Assembly (NCBI RefSeq): GCF_010731895.1
Contig: NZ_AP022596.1
Coordinates: 124,001 to 188,000 of the forward strand
Direction of reading: 5' to 3'
Length of the DNA: 64,000 nucleotides
From: Mycolicibacterium helvum
GTDB lineage: Bacteria; Actinomycetota; Actinomycetes; Mycobacteriales; Mycobacteriaceae
Shown: one piece after another, positions 8,809 through 18,695 of the stretch
Position numbering within the stretch: position 1 is the first letter of the stretch
How the letters are laid out: every line of letters begins with the position of its first letter
Notes under the pieces: model-generated
Databases searched by the model: none
What the model was told of the DNA's origin: nothing
What the model saw: the letters and a program-made list of their open reading frames with translations, nothing else
Translations under genes and position numbers: made by a program

Positions 8809-10337
8809 GGTGCCACCACCTCCTTGCCCTTGTCCTTGTCGCGGTCCGCCCGGGGGTCCTCGTGGCTCAGTACGTCGAGAATCCCCTCGTCGATGAGCCG
8901 CTGTTGTTCGGCCTCCGACAGCGTCTGGATACTGCCGAGTCGCGCGGCCACCTCAGGGCGAGTCGCCCGCAGGTACCAGAACCAGAGCAGACCCACGAAG
9001 AGCAGCCCGAAGAAGACGAACGGCAGGATGTTGAAGGGGAACTCGGGGACCGGGAAGAAGTTGGAGAAGATCACGTAGCCGATTCCGAGCGCGGCGGCCA
9101 CCGAGATGACCAGCCGAGTGGTGTTGAGTGCCTTGATCTTTCGCAACCAGATCGGGGTGGCAATGACCACCAGCAGATAGCTGACCAGGAATCCCCAGTT
9201 AGCGACGTAACCACCGTAAACGTCGAACACCAGCCTGCCCACCGAGCTGAAGGTGGCTGTCACCGAGAACACGAAGGCCAGCGCGCCGACCAGCGCGATA
9301 CCCACCCACGGCGTCCGGTGCTTGGCATGAACCTTCGTCAGCGCGCTCGGTAGCGCACCCTCGTGGGCAAGGGTGAACAGCGAGCGGGCCGCTGCGGTGG
9401 TGACCGCGGTGACGAACACGATGAACGCGATGGCCACCGCAGCACTCACCACGTAGTTGACCCACGACACGCCGGTCACGTCGGCCAGCTGCGGCAGGAC
9501 CGCCTTGTCACCGTTGATGTCACCGAAATGCAGGATCTGCGGGTAGGTGGCGAAGATGTACAGCACACCGATCAGCAGCACGACCCGCAACAGGGAGCGC
9601 GCAATGTTCTGGTGCGCATTCTTGGCTTCCGCGCCGAGCGAGGCGACACTCTCGAAGCCCGCATAGGAGCCGACGGCGGTGACGGCGGCGATGAACGTCG
9701 CACTCGACCCCAAGTGCGCAAGGCTGAACTGCTCGGTGTCGATGTGGAAGCCATAGCTGACGTAGGAGGCCACGATGATCACCAGGATCGAGGCGATCGC
9801 CACCACCTCGAAGGCGAGCTCGTACTTGGCGGCGATGGCCACACCCCGGAACGGCAGGTACGTCGCCGCGGCCACCACGACGATCACCAGGAGTAAGCGG
9901 AACCACGTGGCCTGCGAGCCCAAACCGATGGACTCCAAGAACGAGTCCAGGTACAGCACTCCGCCGAGGGTCCCGGTGATTGCGAAACCGATGTAGCCCA
10001 GCAACAAGCTGAAGCCGGCCGCATAGGCGAATCCAGGGCCAAGACCGTTCCCGGTGTAGGTGCCCAGCGAGCCCGACGACACGGTGCGCCTGGCCTGGAA
10101 ACTGATCGTCGTCGCGATGAGGATCGTCAGCGCCAGACCGACGATCACCGCCCAGGAGGCGCCCTCGCCGGCGGCGACGAACAACGAGTACGGCACCACG
10201 GCCACGGCGACGCTCGGCGCCGCCGCCGCGAGGCCCTGGGCGAAGACGCCCCACGGCCCCAATGCTTCTCGTTCGAGCCCGGTCGACTCCGCGGCGGTCA
10301 GTGAGCGGCCGCCGAGGCCGAATTGTGGTGTGGACAT
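8805..10337 (-). CDS. APC-superfamily amino-acid/amine permease
   Basis: It encodes 510 residues from ATG 10337 (MSTPQFGLGGRS), preceded by GGAAGG; an upstream ATG at 10379 would add 14 residues. About twelve hydrophobic segments are visible, with the APC-type first helix region (PSVAVAVVPYSLFVAAGEG) and a sixth-helix neighbourhood FESVASLGAEAKN typical of the family. The C-terminal tail is charged and cytosolic. It heads the run permease, 53-codon ORF, GNAT, SfnB-like gene, so it probably imports the substrate of that set, perhaps an amine or amino-acid-like sulfur compound. Substrate prediction is inference only. Confidence 0.85.
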   Translation of the reverse strand: MSTPQFGLGGRSLTAAESTGLEREALGPWGVFAQGLAAAAPSVAVAVVPYSLFVAAGEGASWAVIVGLALTILIATTISFQARRTVSSGSLGTYTGNGLGPGFAYAAGFSLLLGYIGFAITGTLGGVLYLDSFLESIGLGSQATWFRLLLVIVVVAAATYLPFRGVAIAAKYELAFEVVAIASILVIIVASYVSYGFHIDTEQFSLAHLGSSATFIAAVTAVGSYAGFESVASLGAEAKNAHQNIARSLLRVVLLIGVLYIFATYPQILHFGDINGDKAVLPQLADVTGVSWVNYVVSAAVAIAFIVFVTAVTTAAARSLFTLAHEGALPSALTKVHAKHRTPWVGIALVGALAFVFSVTATFSSVGRLVFDVYGGYVANWGFLVSYLLVVIATPIWLRKIKALNTTRLVISVAAALGIGYVIFSNFFPVPEFPFNILPFVFFGLLFVGLLWFWYLRATRPEVAARLGSIQTLSEAEQQRLIDEGILDVLSHEDPRADRDKDKGKEVVAP

Positions 10338-10453
10338 GAAGCCGCCTTCCCGCCCGCGTGCGCCATCAGCGCCACGCATTCGCTTGGCACGCAGGGATTT
10401 AACGTAGTGTTGATGTACCTGACACGGTGCCGGAAAATGGCCCCCTGCGTCAG

Positions 10454-11842
10454 TTATCGGATCGCCGAGATTCTTTTCCGCGGCGCCGCGCCGGGGTGCT
10501 CGTCGGGCAGCAGTGCCGTACCGTTCGGAAACAGCCTCTGCCGCAACGTATCCGAACGGTCCGCACTCACCAACCCGCGCCGCCGCAGCTCAGGGATGAG
10601 GAACTCGGCAACGTCAGCGAAGCTGCCGGGTGTGACGTGGTAGGCGATGTTGAACCCGTCGACCCCGGTTTCGGCGGCGAAGTCGGCCAGCCCGTCCGCG
10701 ACGGTCGAGGCGTCACCCACGAACAGCGGGCCGCCGAATCCGCCGAGACCGCCGACATAGTCACGCAAGGTGATCCGCTGCCGAAGCCCGTCGGAATCGT
10801 CCACTGAGGCCAGGATGGACTGGCTGGCATCGGTGTCGAACTGCTCGATCGGCCGGTCGACACCGTAGGTCGACCAGTCCACCCCGCTCAGCGCCGACAG
10901 CAGGACCAGACCACCTTCGAGGTCGGCATAGCGGGACAGTTCGTCGGCCTTGGCCTGCGCCGCGCGTTGCGTGCTGTCGACGACGATCTCGACCGAGCTC
11001 AGAAACCGCACCGAGTCCGGGCTGCGACCGTGACTCACAGCACGGCGGCGCACGTCGTCCACCCGCGATCGCACGACAGCTGGCCGCGGATCGGACAAGA
11101 AGACGATCTCAGCGTTGCGAGCCGCGAATTCTCTTCCTGCGGTGGATGATCCGGCCTGGAACAGCACCGGCGTGCGCTGCGGAGATGGCTCCACCAGATG
11201 CGCTCCGGGCACGCTGAAGTATTGGCCCTCATGGCCGATCGGATGCACCTTGGTCGCATCGGTGAACACCCCGTTGGCGCGGTCACGCACCACGGCTGCG
11301 TCCTCCCAGGAGCCTTCCCACAGCTTGTAGGTGACATCGAGGAACTCCTGCGCGATGGCGTAGCGCTCATCGTGCGGAATCTGGCGCTGTCGCCCGATGA
11401 TGTTGCGAGCAGCGCTGTCCAGCAGCGACGTGACGATGTTCCAGCCGATCCGGCCGCCGGTAAGATGATCCAGGGTGCTGAACTTGCGGGCCAGCAGGTA
11501 GGGACTCTCGTAAGTGGTCGACACGGTGATACCGAAGCCCAGCCGCCGGGTTGCGGCGGCCATCGCCGACACCGCGAGCAACGGGTCGGTGACCGGGGTC
11601 TGCACACCGTGTGTCAGCGCGGCGTTCGCACTGCCGCCGAACACGTCGAGCTGGCCGACCGCGTCGGCGATGAACAACAGGTCGAATCCGCCGTCGTCGA
11701 GCAGGCGCGCCAGATCCACCCAGTAGTTGAGGCTGGTGTACTGCGCGGTCCTGTCCTGCGGATGGCGCCACATGCCGAAGTTGCCGTGCGACACCGTCGA
11801 CATCGAGAACGCCGACAACACAAATGGCGCTGGCACCCTCAT
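10454..11842 (-). CDS. NtaA/SnaA/DszA-family FMN-dependent monooxygenase
   Basis: It encodes 462 residues, a typical length for the NtaA/DmoA branch of the luciferase-like (LLM) superfamily. Motifs seen are GNFGMWRHPQDRTAQYTSLNY, ARKFSTLDHLTGGRIGWNIVT and PSPQRTPVLFQAGSSTAGRE. These enzymes use reduced FMN from a separate reductase to oxidise nitrilotriacetate-, sulfone- or sulfide-type substrates. Its ATG overlaps the stop of a paralogous monooxygenase by ATGA, so the two are cotranscribed. No flavin reductase gene is visible next door. Confidence 0.88.
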   Translation of the reverse strand: MRVPAPFVLSAFSMSTVSHGNFGMWRHPQDRTAQYTSLNYWVDLARLLDDGGFDLLFIADAVGQLDVFGGSANAALTHGVQTPVTDPLLAVSAMAAATRRLGFGITVSTTYESPYLLARKFSTLDHLTGGRIGWNIVTSLLDSAARNIIGRQRQIPHDERYAIAQEFLDVTYKLWEGSWEDAAVVRDRANGVFTDATKVHPIGHEGQYFSVPGAHLVEPSPQRTPVLFQAGSSTAGREFAARNAEIVFLSDPRPAVVRSRVDDVRRRAVSHGRSPDSVRFLSSVEIVVDSTQRAAQAKADELSRYADLEGGLVLLSALSGVDWSTYGVDRPIEQFDTDASQSILASVDDSDGLRQRITLRDYVGGLGGFGGPLFVGDASTVADGLADFAAETGVDGFNIAYHVTPGSFADVAEFLIPELRRRGLVSADRSDTLRQRLFPNGTALLPDEHPGAAPRKRISAIR

Positions 11843-13149
11843 GCCGACGCCTCTTGGCGTTCCGGAACGGACAGGCCCAGGTGCGAGCGCAACGTCGTGC
11901 CCCCGTACTCGTGTCGGAACAGCCCGCGCTTGCGCAGCACCGGGACCACCTGGTCGACGAAATCGTCGAGCTGTCCGGGCAGCCCGGAATCAGTCAGTAC
12001 GAACCCGTCGGCGGCATGAGATCTGAACCATGCCTCGATCTCATCGGCGATCTGCTCCGGTGTGCCGATGACCTGGGCACCCCAGCCATTGATGGTGCGG
12101 TACAGGAACTCTCGCACGGTCGGATTGCCTTCCTTCGCCAGTGCACGGTAGCCGGCCAGGGCCGTTTGATGGGTTTCAGTGCTTTCGGGAAACGCCGTAC
12201 TCGGCACCGGGCCGTCCAGGTCGGCTCCGACCACATCGACGTCGACCTCGAGCAGCCAGCCGGCCTGGTACTCGGGACTGAAATACTCGAATGCCGCCTG
12301 TTCGATGCGGCGAACCTCGTCCTCGCCTGCGCCGACGATGAACCTCAGCGACGGGGTGATCAGCGGTGGGGCCGGCCGGCCGACTCGGCGGGCCTCGGCA
12401 TGAACCTGGCGGTAGAACTCCTGCGCACGAGCGATTGTGCCCTGCCCGGTGAAGATCACTTCTGCGTGCCGTGCTGCGAACTGCCGGCCGCGCGGGGACG
12501 ATCCGGCCTGAAAGATCACCGGCCGCCCCTGCACCGACCGGGCGGCGCCGATCGGACCCGCGACCTGGAAGTGTGGGCCCTGGTGGTCGGCCACCTGAAT
12601 CGCACTGACGTCGTTGAAGACGCCTCGTCCGCGGTCCTCGACGATAGTCTCGGCCCCCCAGCCGTCCCAGAGCTTCTTGACGACCTCGATTGCCTCGTCG
12701 GCGATCTCGTAGCGGGTGTCGTGCTCGATCACTCCCCTGCCGCCGAAATTCGCTGCCGCGGCGTGGGCAAAGCTGGTCACCAGGTTCCACCCGGCCCGGC
12801 CACCGCTGAGATGGTCCAGCGACAGCAATTGCCGGGCAAGGTGATAGGGATGGGCCAGCGTCGCCGACCCGGTGACCACCAGGCCGATATGCTCGGTCAC
12901 CGATGACAGGGCCGCCGTCGCGGTCAGTGGCTCAAAGTCCTCAGTTGTCTTGTACGCCCAGGTTTCCCGTGGACCGAAGTTGAGCCCGTCGGGGAAGAAC
13001 AGCGCGTCGAAGGTGCCCCTCTCGGCGGTCTGGGCACGCTCGATGAGCCGTCGACGCACCGCCGCGGTGCTGTTGTCGATCTGGGGGTGACGCCAGGGGC
13101 CCGCCGACCGGGTGCTGCCGAAAGTCAGGAGGTGCACTTCGCGGGACAC
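11839..13149 (-). CDS. NtaA/SnaA/DszA-family FMN-dependent monooxygenase
   Basis: It encodes 436 residues from a GTG start (MSREVHLLTFGSTRSAGPWR). LLM-family signatures include ARQLLSLDHLSGGRAGWNLV and VQGRPVIFQAGSSPRGRQFA, with the HDTRYEIADEAIEVVKKLWD helix typical of the DszA/SnaA/NtaA branch. It is upstream of, and coupled to, a second family member, suggesting successive or alternative oxidations of related compounds. It is the first gene of the pair, so any promoter should lie in 13150-13241. The substrate is not identifiable. Confidence 0.88.
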   Translation of the reverse strand: MSREVHLLTFGSTRSAGPWRHPQIDNSTAAVRRRLIERAQTAERGTFDALFFPDGLNFGPRETWAYKTTEDFEPLTATAALSSVTEHIGLVVTGSATLAHPYHLARQLLSLDHLSGGRAGWNLVTSFAHAAAANFGGRGVIEHDTRYEIADEAIEVVKKLWDGWGAETIVEDRGRGVFNDVSAIQVADHQGPHFQVAGPIGAARSVQGRPVIFQAGSSPRGRQFAARHAEVIFTGQGTIARAQEFYRQVHAEARRVGRPAPPLITPSLRFIVGAGEDEVRRIEQAAFEYFSPEYQAGWLLEVDVDVVGADLDGPVPSTAFPESTETHQTALAGYRALAKEGNPTVREFLYRTINGWGAQVIGTPEQIADEIEAWFRSHAADGFVLTDSGLPGQLDDFVDQVVPVLRKRGLFRHEYGGTTLRSHLGLSVPERQEASA

Positions 13150-13241
13150 CTGGGCAGCCTAAGGCCGTGCGTGCTCGACACACACCGGTTAAACCCGCGC
13201 CGAATTGAATTGCCGCCCAGCGGGAAGCAAGTCTGCTACGG

Positions 13242-13955
13242 CTACTTCCCCGCCGCGTTCTTGATCATCTCCGAGGCGATGCTCTTGGCCTCGTCGTTGA
13301 TCGAGTTACTGCACGCCCAGGCCTCGACAACCAGATTGGACGCCGATGTCAGAGCGTGCTGGCAGCCCCATCCGCCGGCATTGCGCTGACTGGACTGCTG
13401 GGTGAGGATGTCGCCAGTTACGTTGGCCTGATCGATCTTCCAGGTGGAGTGCACATCGGAGTTATCGATATCGATCGATGTGCCGCCGCACTTCTCCCAC
13501 GTCGTCCTGGAACCGTCGACGAACGCACTTGCCTTATCTGCCGACGGGAAGAGCACGGCGATCTGTTCGACCCAGTGCGCATTGTCGGTCGTCGGCTCCT
13601 GGAGCACCTCATCACGGACGGCGGCCCAGTCGCTGCCGTGGTAGACCAGTTCTTCAGCGCCGTAGATCGCGCCGAGGCAGTCGACGTCGGATACCCCGCG
13701 GGAATTGTCGCTCATATTCTGCGATGACGCCGTCACCCGGATTCCGGTGGCGTCCATGACGCCGTTCACCTCGCCGGCGCTGAGCAGCACCCGGTCGAGG
13801 TCGGACTCCTCGAGCTTGGGCACGGTGACGACGGTGGGGCCGGCATCCTGGCCGCGCAGCGCGGTACCGCTCACCGTGGACACGCATCCGGACAGCAACG
13901 CGCCGGCCACAACGGCGGTGCAGAACACGGGCGCACAGCGGTTCACGGACGCCAT
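13242..13955 (-). CDS. PknH-C-like sensor-domain lipoprotein
   Basis: It encodes 237 residues with a lipoprotein signal (residues 1-24) ending in the lipobox LLSGC. The mature part resembles the extracellular PknH sensor domain shared by many mycobacterial lipoproteins: a DCLGAIYGAEELVY segment, ADKASAFVDGSRTTWEKCGG, and a C-terminal WGCQHALTSASNLVVEAWAC. Paired cysteines probably form disulfides outside the membrane. It lies 40 bp downstream of a second lipoprotein of the same type, apparently a tandem duplication beside lepA. The ligand is unknown. Confidence 0.8.
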   Translation of the reverse strand: MASVNRCAPVFCTAVVAGALLSGCVSTVSGTALRGQDAGPTVVTVPKLEESDLDRVLLSAGEVNGVMDATGIRVTASSQNMSDNSRGVSDVDCLGAIYGAEELVYHGSDWAAVRDEVLQEPTTDNAHWVEQIAVLFPSADKASAFVDGSRTTWEKCGGTSIDIDNSDVHSTWKIDQANVTGDILTQQSSQRNAGGWGCQHALTSASNLVVEAWACSNSINDEAKSIASEMIKNAAGK

Positions 13956-13995
13956 TGTCCCTCAGCCGGCAGTTTCTGCGTGCCCCAACCGTCGA

Positions 13996-14706
13996 TTAAC
14001 GTCCCTGATTCACCGCGTGCTGCATCGTCGCGGCCAGGCTCAGCGCCCGGCCGGATGGCCGCTGCTGAGCGAGCGTGCCGCCGGTGACCGCGACGTCCAC
14101 ATCGACGACGCAATCAGCCGCCAACCCGATGGCCCGCTCGGTGGGAAACATCGAGTCACCCTGGTTGTCGGAGTTGACCACCGTCGCCGACAGCACCGGC
14201 CCGTCCACCTTCACGTCGGTGATCTTCTGGTACAGCTCGATGTTGGCCGGGCTACGCAGAACGCTGCGCACCGTCTTGCCCTCACAGGCCTTCCATCGGG
14301 AGACAAAGGCACCGAACATCCGTTGAGCCTCAACCTCGGAGCTGAACTCGACGACCCCGGCGTCGACACTGGACACCGTCTGGCCGCCGCCGAAGTTCGA
14401 GAACTCCTGCCAGGCGGTGCGACGCACATCGCCGCCCTCGTACACCACACGCATGAACGGGGTGACCGGGCCCAGGCATTCGATAGGATTGGCGTCGCTG
14501 TCGTCACGAATCCCGTTGGGCAGCACATCAATCCCGCCGACTTCCGGGAATCCGTTGCTGGACAGCGGGTTTCCCGCAGCCTGACCGGCCTGCGTACTGT
14601 TCGGCAGGATCGCGGCGAGATCCCGCACCGCGCTGACAGGGTCCTTCCGCGCCACGGTGCCCTCGACCGTGCTTGTGCAGCCCGCGAGCACGGCGATACC
14701 CACCAC
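13996..14706 (-). CDS. PknH-C-like sensor-domain lipoprotein downstream of lepA (start uncertain)
   Basis: It encodes 236 residues from GTG 14706, but only 9 residues precede the lipobox cysteine (VLAGC), short for a signal peptide. The open frame continues upstream without ATG, GTG or TTG. An ATG at 14736-14738 in another frame would give a normal signal peptide if a five-G run at 14725-14729 (minus strand) had one more G. The mature domain has the paired-Cys pattern IECLGPVTPFMRVVYEG, FVSRWKACEGKTV and AADCVVDVDVAVTGG. By position, it corresponds to the lipoprotein next to lepA in M. tuberculosis. Start or sequence quality needs care. Confidence 0.75.
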   Translation of the reverse strand: MVGIAVLAGCTSTVEGTVARKDPVSAVRDLAAILPNSTQAGQAAGNPLSSNGFPEVGGIDVLPNGIRDDSDANPIECLGPVTPFMRVVYEGGDVRRTAWQEFSNFGGGQTVSSVDAGVVEFSSEVEAQRMFGAFVSRWKACEGKTVRSVLRSPANIELYQKITDVKVDGPVLSATVVNSDNQGDSMFPTERAIGLAADCVVDVDVAVTGGTLAQQRPSGRALSLAATMQHAVNQGR

Positions 14707-14762
14707 GGCACCAACTATCGATCGCCCCCGAACGACATGAAGGTCGCGTGTGATGAAATCCC

Positions 14763-16712
14763 CTACTTCTTCGCCTTGTCGCCGGCCTTGTCGCCGCCGT
14801 CGGTGGACAGCGCGGCGACGAAAGCCTCCTGAGGCACGTCAACCCGCCCGATCGTCTTCATCCGCTTCTTGCCCTCTTTCTGCTTCTCCAGCAGCTTGCG
14901 CTTACGGGTGATGTCACCGCCGTAGCACTTCGCGAGCACGTCCTTGCGGATCGCCCGGATGTTCTCGCGGGCAATGATTTTCGCCCCAACGGCCGCCTGC
15001 ACCGGCACCTCGAACTGCTGGCGCGGGATCAGCTCCTTGAGCTTAGTAGTCATCTTGTTGCCGTAGGCCTGGGCCGAATCCTTGTGCACGATCGCGCTGA
15101 ACGCGTCGACGGCTTCACCCTGCAGCAGGATGTCCACCTTGACCAGTGCGGCCTCCTGCTCGCCGGACTCCTCGTAGTCCAGGCTGGCATAGCCCCGGGT
15201 GCGCGATTTCAGCGAGTCGAAGAAGTCGAAGATGATCTCGCCCAGCGGCATGGTGTAGCGCAGTTCGACACGCTCGGGCGACAGATAGTCCATGCCGCCG
15301 AGTTCGCCGCGCCGAGACTGGCACAGCTCCATGATCGTGCCGATGAACTCGCTCGGCGAGATGATCGTGGTCTTCACCACCGGCTCGTAAACCTCGCGGA
15401 CCTTGCCCTCGGGCCAGTCCGACGGGTTGGTCACGATGAGCTCGGTACCGTCGTCCCTGATCACCCGGTACACGACGTTGGGTGAGGTGGAGATCAGGTC
15501 AAGATCGAACTCGCGCTCGAGGCGCTCCCGGGTGATCTCCATGTGCAGCAGGCCGAGGAAACCACAGCGGAACCCGAATCCCAGCGCTACCGACGTCTCC
15601 GGCTCGTAGGTCAGCGCGGCGTCATTGAGCTGCAGCTTGTCCAGCGCCTCGCGCAGATTCGGGTAGTCGGAGCCGTCGACCGGATACAGCCCCGAATAGA
15701 CCATCGGTTTGGGTTCGCGATAACCGGTCAGCGCCTCGGTAGCGCCGTGCCGGGCAGTCGTGACCGTGTCACCGACCTTGGACTGGCGGACATCCTTCAC
15801 GCCGGTGATGAGGTAACCGACCTCCCCGACGCCCAGGCCGTCGCTGGGTTTGGGATCGGGTGAGACGATGCCGACCTCGAGCAGTTCGTGGGTCGCGCCG
15901 GTGGACATCATCTTGATCCGCTCGCGCGGGTTGAGCTTGCCGTCCACCACGCGGACGTACGTCACGACGCCGCGGTAGATGTCGTAGACCGAGTCGAAAA
16001 TCATCGCCCGGGCCGGAGCGTCGGCCTCCCCGACCGGCGCCGGGATCAGTCGGACCACCTCATCGAGCAGCTCAGCCACACCCTCACCGGTCTTGCCGGA
16101 CACCCGAAGCACGTCGCCGGGTTCACAGCCGATGATGTGGGCGATCTCGCCGGCGTACCGATCGGGGTCGGCGGCGGGCAGGTCGATCTTGTTGAGCACC
16201 GGGATGATGGTCAGGTCCCGGTCCAGCGCCAAGTACAGATTGGCCAGCGTCTGTGCCTCGATGCCCTGAGCGGCGTCGACCAGCAGCACCGCGCCTTCAC
16301 AGGCCTCCAGCGCGCGCGACACCTCGTAGGTGAAGTCGACGTGGCCGGGGGTGTCGATCAGGTGCAGGACGTAATCGGTGTCCCCCACTTTCCAGGGCAG
16401 GCGCACGTTCTGCGCCTTGATCGTGATGCCGCGTTCGCGCTCGATGTCCATCCGGTCGAGGTACTGGGCGCGCATGTCGCGGTCGGCGACCACGCCGGTG
16501 ATGCCGAGCATGCGGTCGGCCAGCGTGGACTTCCCATGATCGATATGAGCGATGATGCAGAAGTTCCGAATCTGCGCCGGCGCAGTGAAAGTCTTGTCGG
16601 CGAAGCTGCTGATGGGAATCTCCTGGTCGGGTCGTGCTTCGAGGGGGCCCTCGGGCCTCTCCAGGGTATCGACTAGGGCCCTTCCGGACACAATCGCGCG
16701 CCGCAAGCTCAT
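14763..16712 (-). CDS. lepA: Elongation factor 4 (LepA), ribosome back-translocase GTPase
   Basis: It encodes 649 residues from ATG 16712 ([13 protein letters not shown]). The open frame extends far upstream, but the family match begins with the segment [20 protein letters not shown]. GTPase motifs are AHIDHGKST (G1), [11 protein letters not shown] (G3) and NKIDLP (G4), followed by the EF-G-like domains and the LepA-specific C-terminal domain ([40 protein letters not shown]). LepA binds stalled or mistranslocated ribosomes. The order lipoprotein-lepA-PemK-like is the conserved mycobacterial backbone. Confidence 0.98.
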   Translation of the reverse strand: MSLRRAIVSGRALVDTLERPEGPLEARPDQEIPISSFADKTFTAPAQIRNFCIIAHIDHGKSTLADRMLGITGVVADRDMRAQYLDRMDIERERGITIKAQNVRLPWKVGDTDYVLHLIDTPGHVDFTYEVSRALEACEGAVLLVDAAQGIEAQTLANLYLALDRDLTIIPVLNKIDLPAADPDRYAGEIAHIIGCEPGDVLRVSGKTGEGVAELLDEVVRLIPAPVGEADAPARAMIFDSVYDIYRGVVTYVRVVDGKLNPRERIKMMSTGATHELLEVGIVSPDPKPSDGLGVGEVGYLITGVKDVRQSKVGDTVTTARHGATEALTGYREPKPMVYSGLYPVDGSDYPNLREALDKLQLNDAALTYEPETSVALGFGFRCGFLGLLHMEITRERLEREFDLDLISTSPNVVYRVIRDDGTELIVTNPSDWPEGKVREVYEPVVKTTIISPSEFIGTIMELCQSRRGELGGMDYLSPERVELRYTMPLGEIIFDFFDSLKSRTRGYASLDYEESGEQEAALVKVDILLQGEAVDAFSAIVHKDSAQAYGNKMTTKLKELIPRQQFEVPVQAAVGAKIIARENIRAIRKDVLAKCYGGDITRKRKLLEKQKEGKKRMKTIGRVDVPQEAFVAALSTDGGDKAGDKAKK

Positions 16713-16736
16713 GTCGTTCCGCCTATGCTGTCGAGA

Positions 16737-17333
16737 ATGGCGTCGCAGTGGAGGACGTTCCAGAAGTTGGCGGAGCACCTCGTGTTCAACGAGGCGCCCA
16801 AGTTCATTCGGCAATTGCCGATTCCCCAGGCGGTGCCGCGGACGATCCAGCAGGGCCTTCGGCTGGGCATCGAGGCACTGGTGGCCAGCTCGGTGTCCAC
16901 CGAGCAGCCCACCGCGATCACCGCAGGTCGGCCGGTGACCAGTAGCAGCGTGCCGACCGCGCACCGCGCCCGCCGCGTGGCGTACGCACCCGATCTCGAC
17001 GGCCGTGCCGACCCGGGCGAGGTCGTCTGGACGTGGGTGGTCTACGAGGACGACCCGACCCGGGGCAAGGACCGACCGGTGCTGGTCGTCGGCCGCGACC
17101 GTCAGACTCTGCTGGGCCTGATGCTGTCCAGCCAGGCCCAGCACGCCGAGGACCGGAACTGGATCGGTATCGGCTCGGGCGGCTGGGACTACGACGGCCG
17201 GCCCAGCTGGGTCCGGCTGGATCGGGTCCTCGACGTCCCCGAGGAGGGCATTCGTCGCGAAGGCGCGATCCTGGAAAAGTCGACGTTCGAGCTGGTCGCT
17301 GCCCGGCTGCGCGCCGAGTACTCCTGGAGCTAA
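16737..17333 (+). CDS. PemK/MazF-like domain protein divergent from lepA
   Basis: It encodes 198 residues from ATG 16737 ([17 protein letters not shown]); ATG 16725 would add four residues. The first 85 residues form an extra N-terminal segment. The C-terminal 110 resemble a PemK/MazF fold: [40 protein letters not shown], and a final [15 protein letters not shown] strand-loop. No antitoxin gene is adjacent. It is the conserved neighbour of lepA in mycobacteria (Rv2405 position) and may have a housekeeping rather than toxin role. Its stop overlaps the convergent SsuD-like gene by 4 bp. Confidence 0.8.
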   Translation: MASQWRTFQKLAEHLVFNEAPKFIRQLPIPQAVPRTIQQGLRLGIEALVASSVSTEQPTAITAGRPVTSSSVPTAHRARRVAYAPDLDGRADPGEVVWTWVVYEDDPTRGKDRPVLVVGRDRQTLLGLMLSSQAQHAEDRNWIGIGSGGWDYDGRPSWVRLDRVLDVPEEGIRREGAILEKSTFELVAARLRAEYSWS

Positions 17334-18433
17334 CCGACGACCGCGGGCTCCTGCACCAATGGCAGCACACCGGCGCCGAAGTGCTGGATCTCGTCGGTCT
17401 GCGGGTAGCCAGACAGGACGAACTCCGTCACCCCTAGCGCGGCGTACTCCCGCAGAACGTCTGCCACCGCCTGGTAGCTGCCTATCGCGGCGGTCCCGGC
17501 ACCATCGCGCAGCAGGCTGGGACCGGCCCACAACCCCGGATACACCTCGAGGCTGCGCGCGTCGACAAGTTCGCCGTTGGTCAGCGCCGCCATCCGCCGC
17601 TGCCCCTCGGATCCGGACCGAACGAATCGTTGGTGGGCGGCGCGCACGGCACCGGCGGTCACGCCACTGAGCAACTCCTCGGCCCGCGCCCACGCCGCCG
17701 CCTCGTCGGGCCGCGCGACGGTATGCAGCCGCACCCCGTAGCGCAATGTGCGGCCGAACCGGGCCGCGGCCACGCGAACCTGTTCGATTTTCTCCGCCAC
17801 TTGGTCCGGTGGCTCGCCCCACGTCAGGTACACGTCGGCATGCTCGGCGGCGATCTCGATCGCCTCGGGTGAGGAGCCGCCGAAATAGATGGTCGGCACG
17901 GACGTGACCGGATAGGCGATGCGCGCGTTCTCCACGGTGTAGAACTCGCCGGCGAAGGAGAACTCGCCGCCCTGCCACACCCCGCGTAGGACGGTGAGAA
18001 ACTCACCGGTGCGCCGGTAGCGCGCGGCCTTGTCGAAGTGGTCGCCGTAGCGGCGCATCTCGGCTTCCTCACCACCGGTCACGATGTTGAGCGCCAGCCG
18101 GTTTCCGGTGAAACGCTGGTAGGTGCTGGCCTCCTGCGCGGCGAGCACCGGCGAGAGCACGCCGGGACGGAATGCCACCAGGAACTTGAGGTGGCGGCTG
18201 TGTTGAGCCAGCGCCGCGGTTGCGATCCAGGAGTCCTCGCACGCCGAACCGGTCGGTGTCAGGGCGGCCTCGAAGCCGAAATCCTCGGCCACCCGCACCA
18301 GCGACGTGAGGTTCTCCAACGTGGGTAGCAGGTGGGACTGCGCCCGCGCCTGGAAGTCGCTCTGGTTGTCGGCGATCGTGGTGGTGTCACCATGGGTGGG
18401 TAGATACCAATGGAATTTCAGCGGCTCACTCAT
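17330..18433 (-). CDS. SsuD-like alkanesulfonate monooxygenase (LLM family)
   Basis: It encodes 367 residues of the luciferase-like FMNH2-dependent family, closest by pattern to alkanesulfonate monooxygenase Ssu[11 protein letters not shown] at the N terminus, [20 protein letters not shown] with the F-R-P-G segment, [20 protein letters not shown], and [20 protein letters not shown]. SsuD releases sulfite from alkanesulfonates. It diverges from an ABC transporter operon, with 262 bp between them, so uptake and cleavage of a sulfonate are probably coregulated. No flavin reductase (SsuE) is visible in the window. Confidence 0.87.
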   Translation of the reverse strand: MSEPLKFHWYLPTHGDTTTIADNQSDFQARAQSHLLPTLENLTSLVRVAEDFGFEAALTPTGSACEDSWIATAALAQHSRHLKFLVAFRPGVLSPVLAAQEASTYQRFTGNRLALNIVTGGEEAEMRRYGDHFDKAARYRRTGEFLTVLRGVWQGGEFSFAGEFYTVENARIAYPVTSVPTIYFGGSSPEAIEIAAEHADVYLTWGEPPDQVAEKIEQVRVAAARFGRTLRYGVRLHTVARPDEAAAWARAEELLSGVTAGAVRAAHQRFVRSGSEGQRRMAALTNGELVDARSLEVYPGLWAGPSLLRDGAGTAAIGSYQAVADVLREYAALGVTEFVLSGYPQTDEIQHFGAGVLPLVQEPAVVG

Positions 18434-18503
18434 GAAATCTGCTCAGCTCCAACTCTTTTCGGCGGGCACACCCCATGTGAGCATGGCCGATGATGCGTCA
18501 CGG

Positions 18504-18575
18504 CACCAGGGTTGCAACCACGATGAGCACATCATCACCGGCCCAGTAAAGATCATCAAGATCACTACCCTGGTG
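18504..18575. promoter_or_regulatory. Inverted repeats in the divergent ssuD-like / ABC promoter region
   Basis: CACCAGGGT (18504-18512) and ACCCTGGTG (18567-18575) are perfect 9-bp complements around a 54-bp loop, and a palindromic GGTTGCAACC sits at 18510-18519. The pattern could be operator half-sites or an RNA stem in a leader. It does not match the SAM-IV riboswitch core. Confidence 0.35.
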
Positions 18576-18695
18576 GGTCCCAGCCGCTCGGCATAGCGTC
18601 AGGTGTCGTATGTCCTGCAGTGTTTCTGACAAGGCGGTCGGACTGCGGCGACACCAATCCACTTGTGATACTTCCTGGCATCTAAGCGAGCGTTT

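Noticed and set aside
14763..17978. Open frame of 1071 codons covering lepA and its upstream region
   Set aside because: Only the part from ATG 16712 matches LepA; the rest is antisense to the PemK-like and SsuD-like genes.
18434..18695. SAM-IV-like riboswitch upstream of the MetN-like gene
   Set aside because: The remembered SAM-IV core is not present; only simple inverted repeats are visible.
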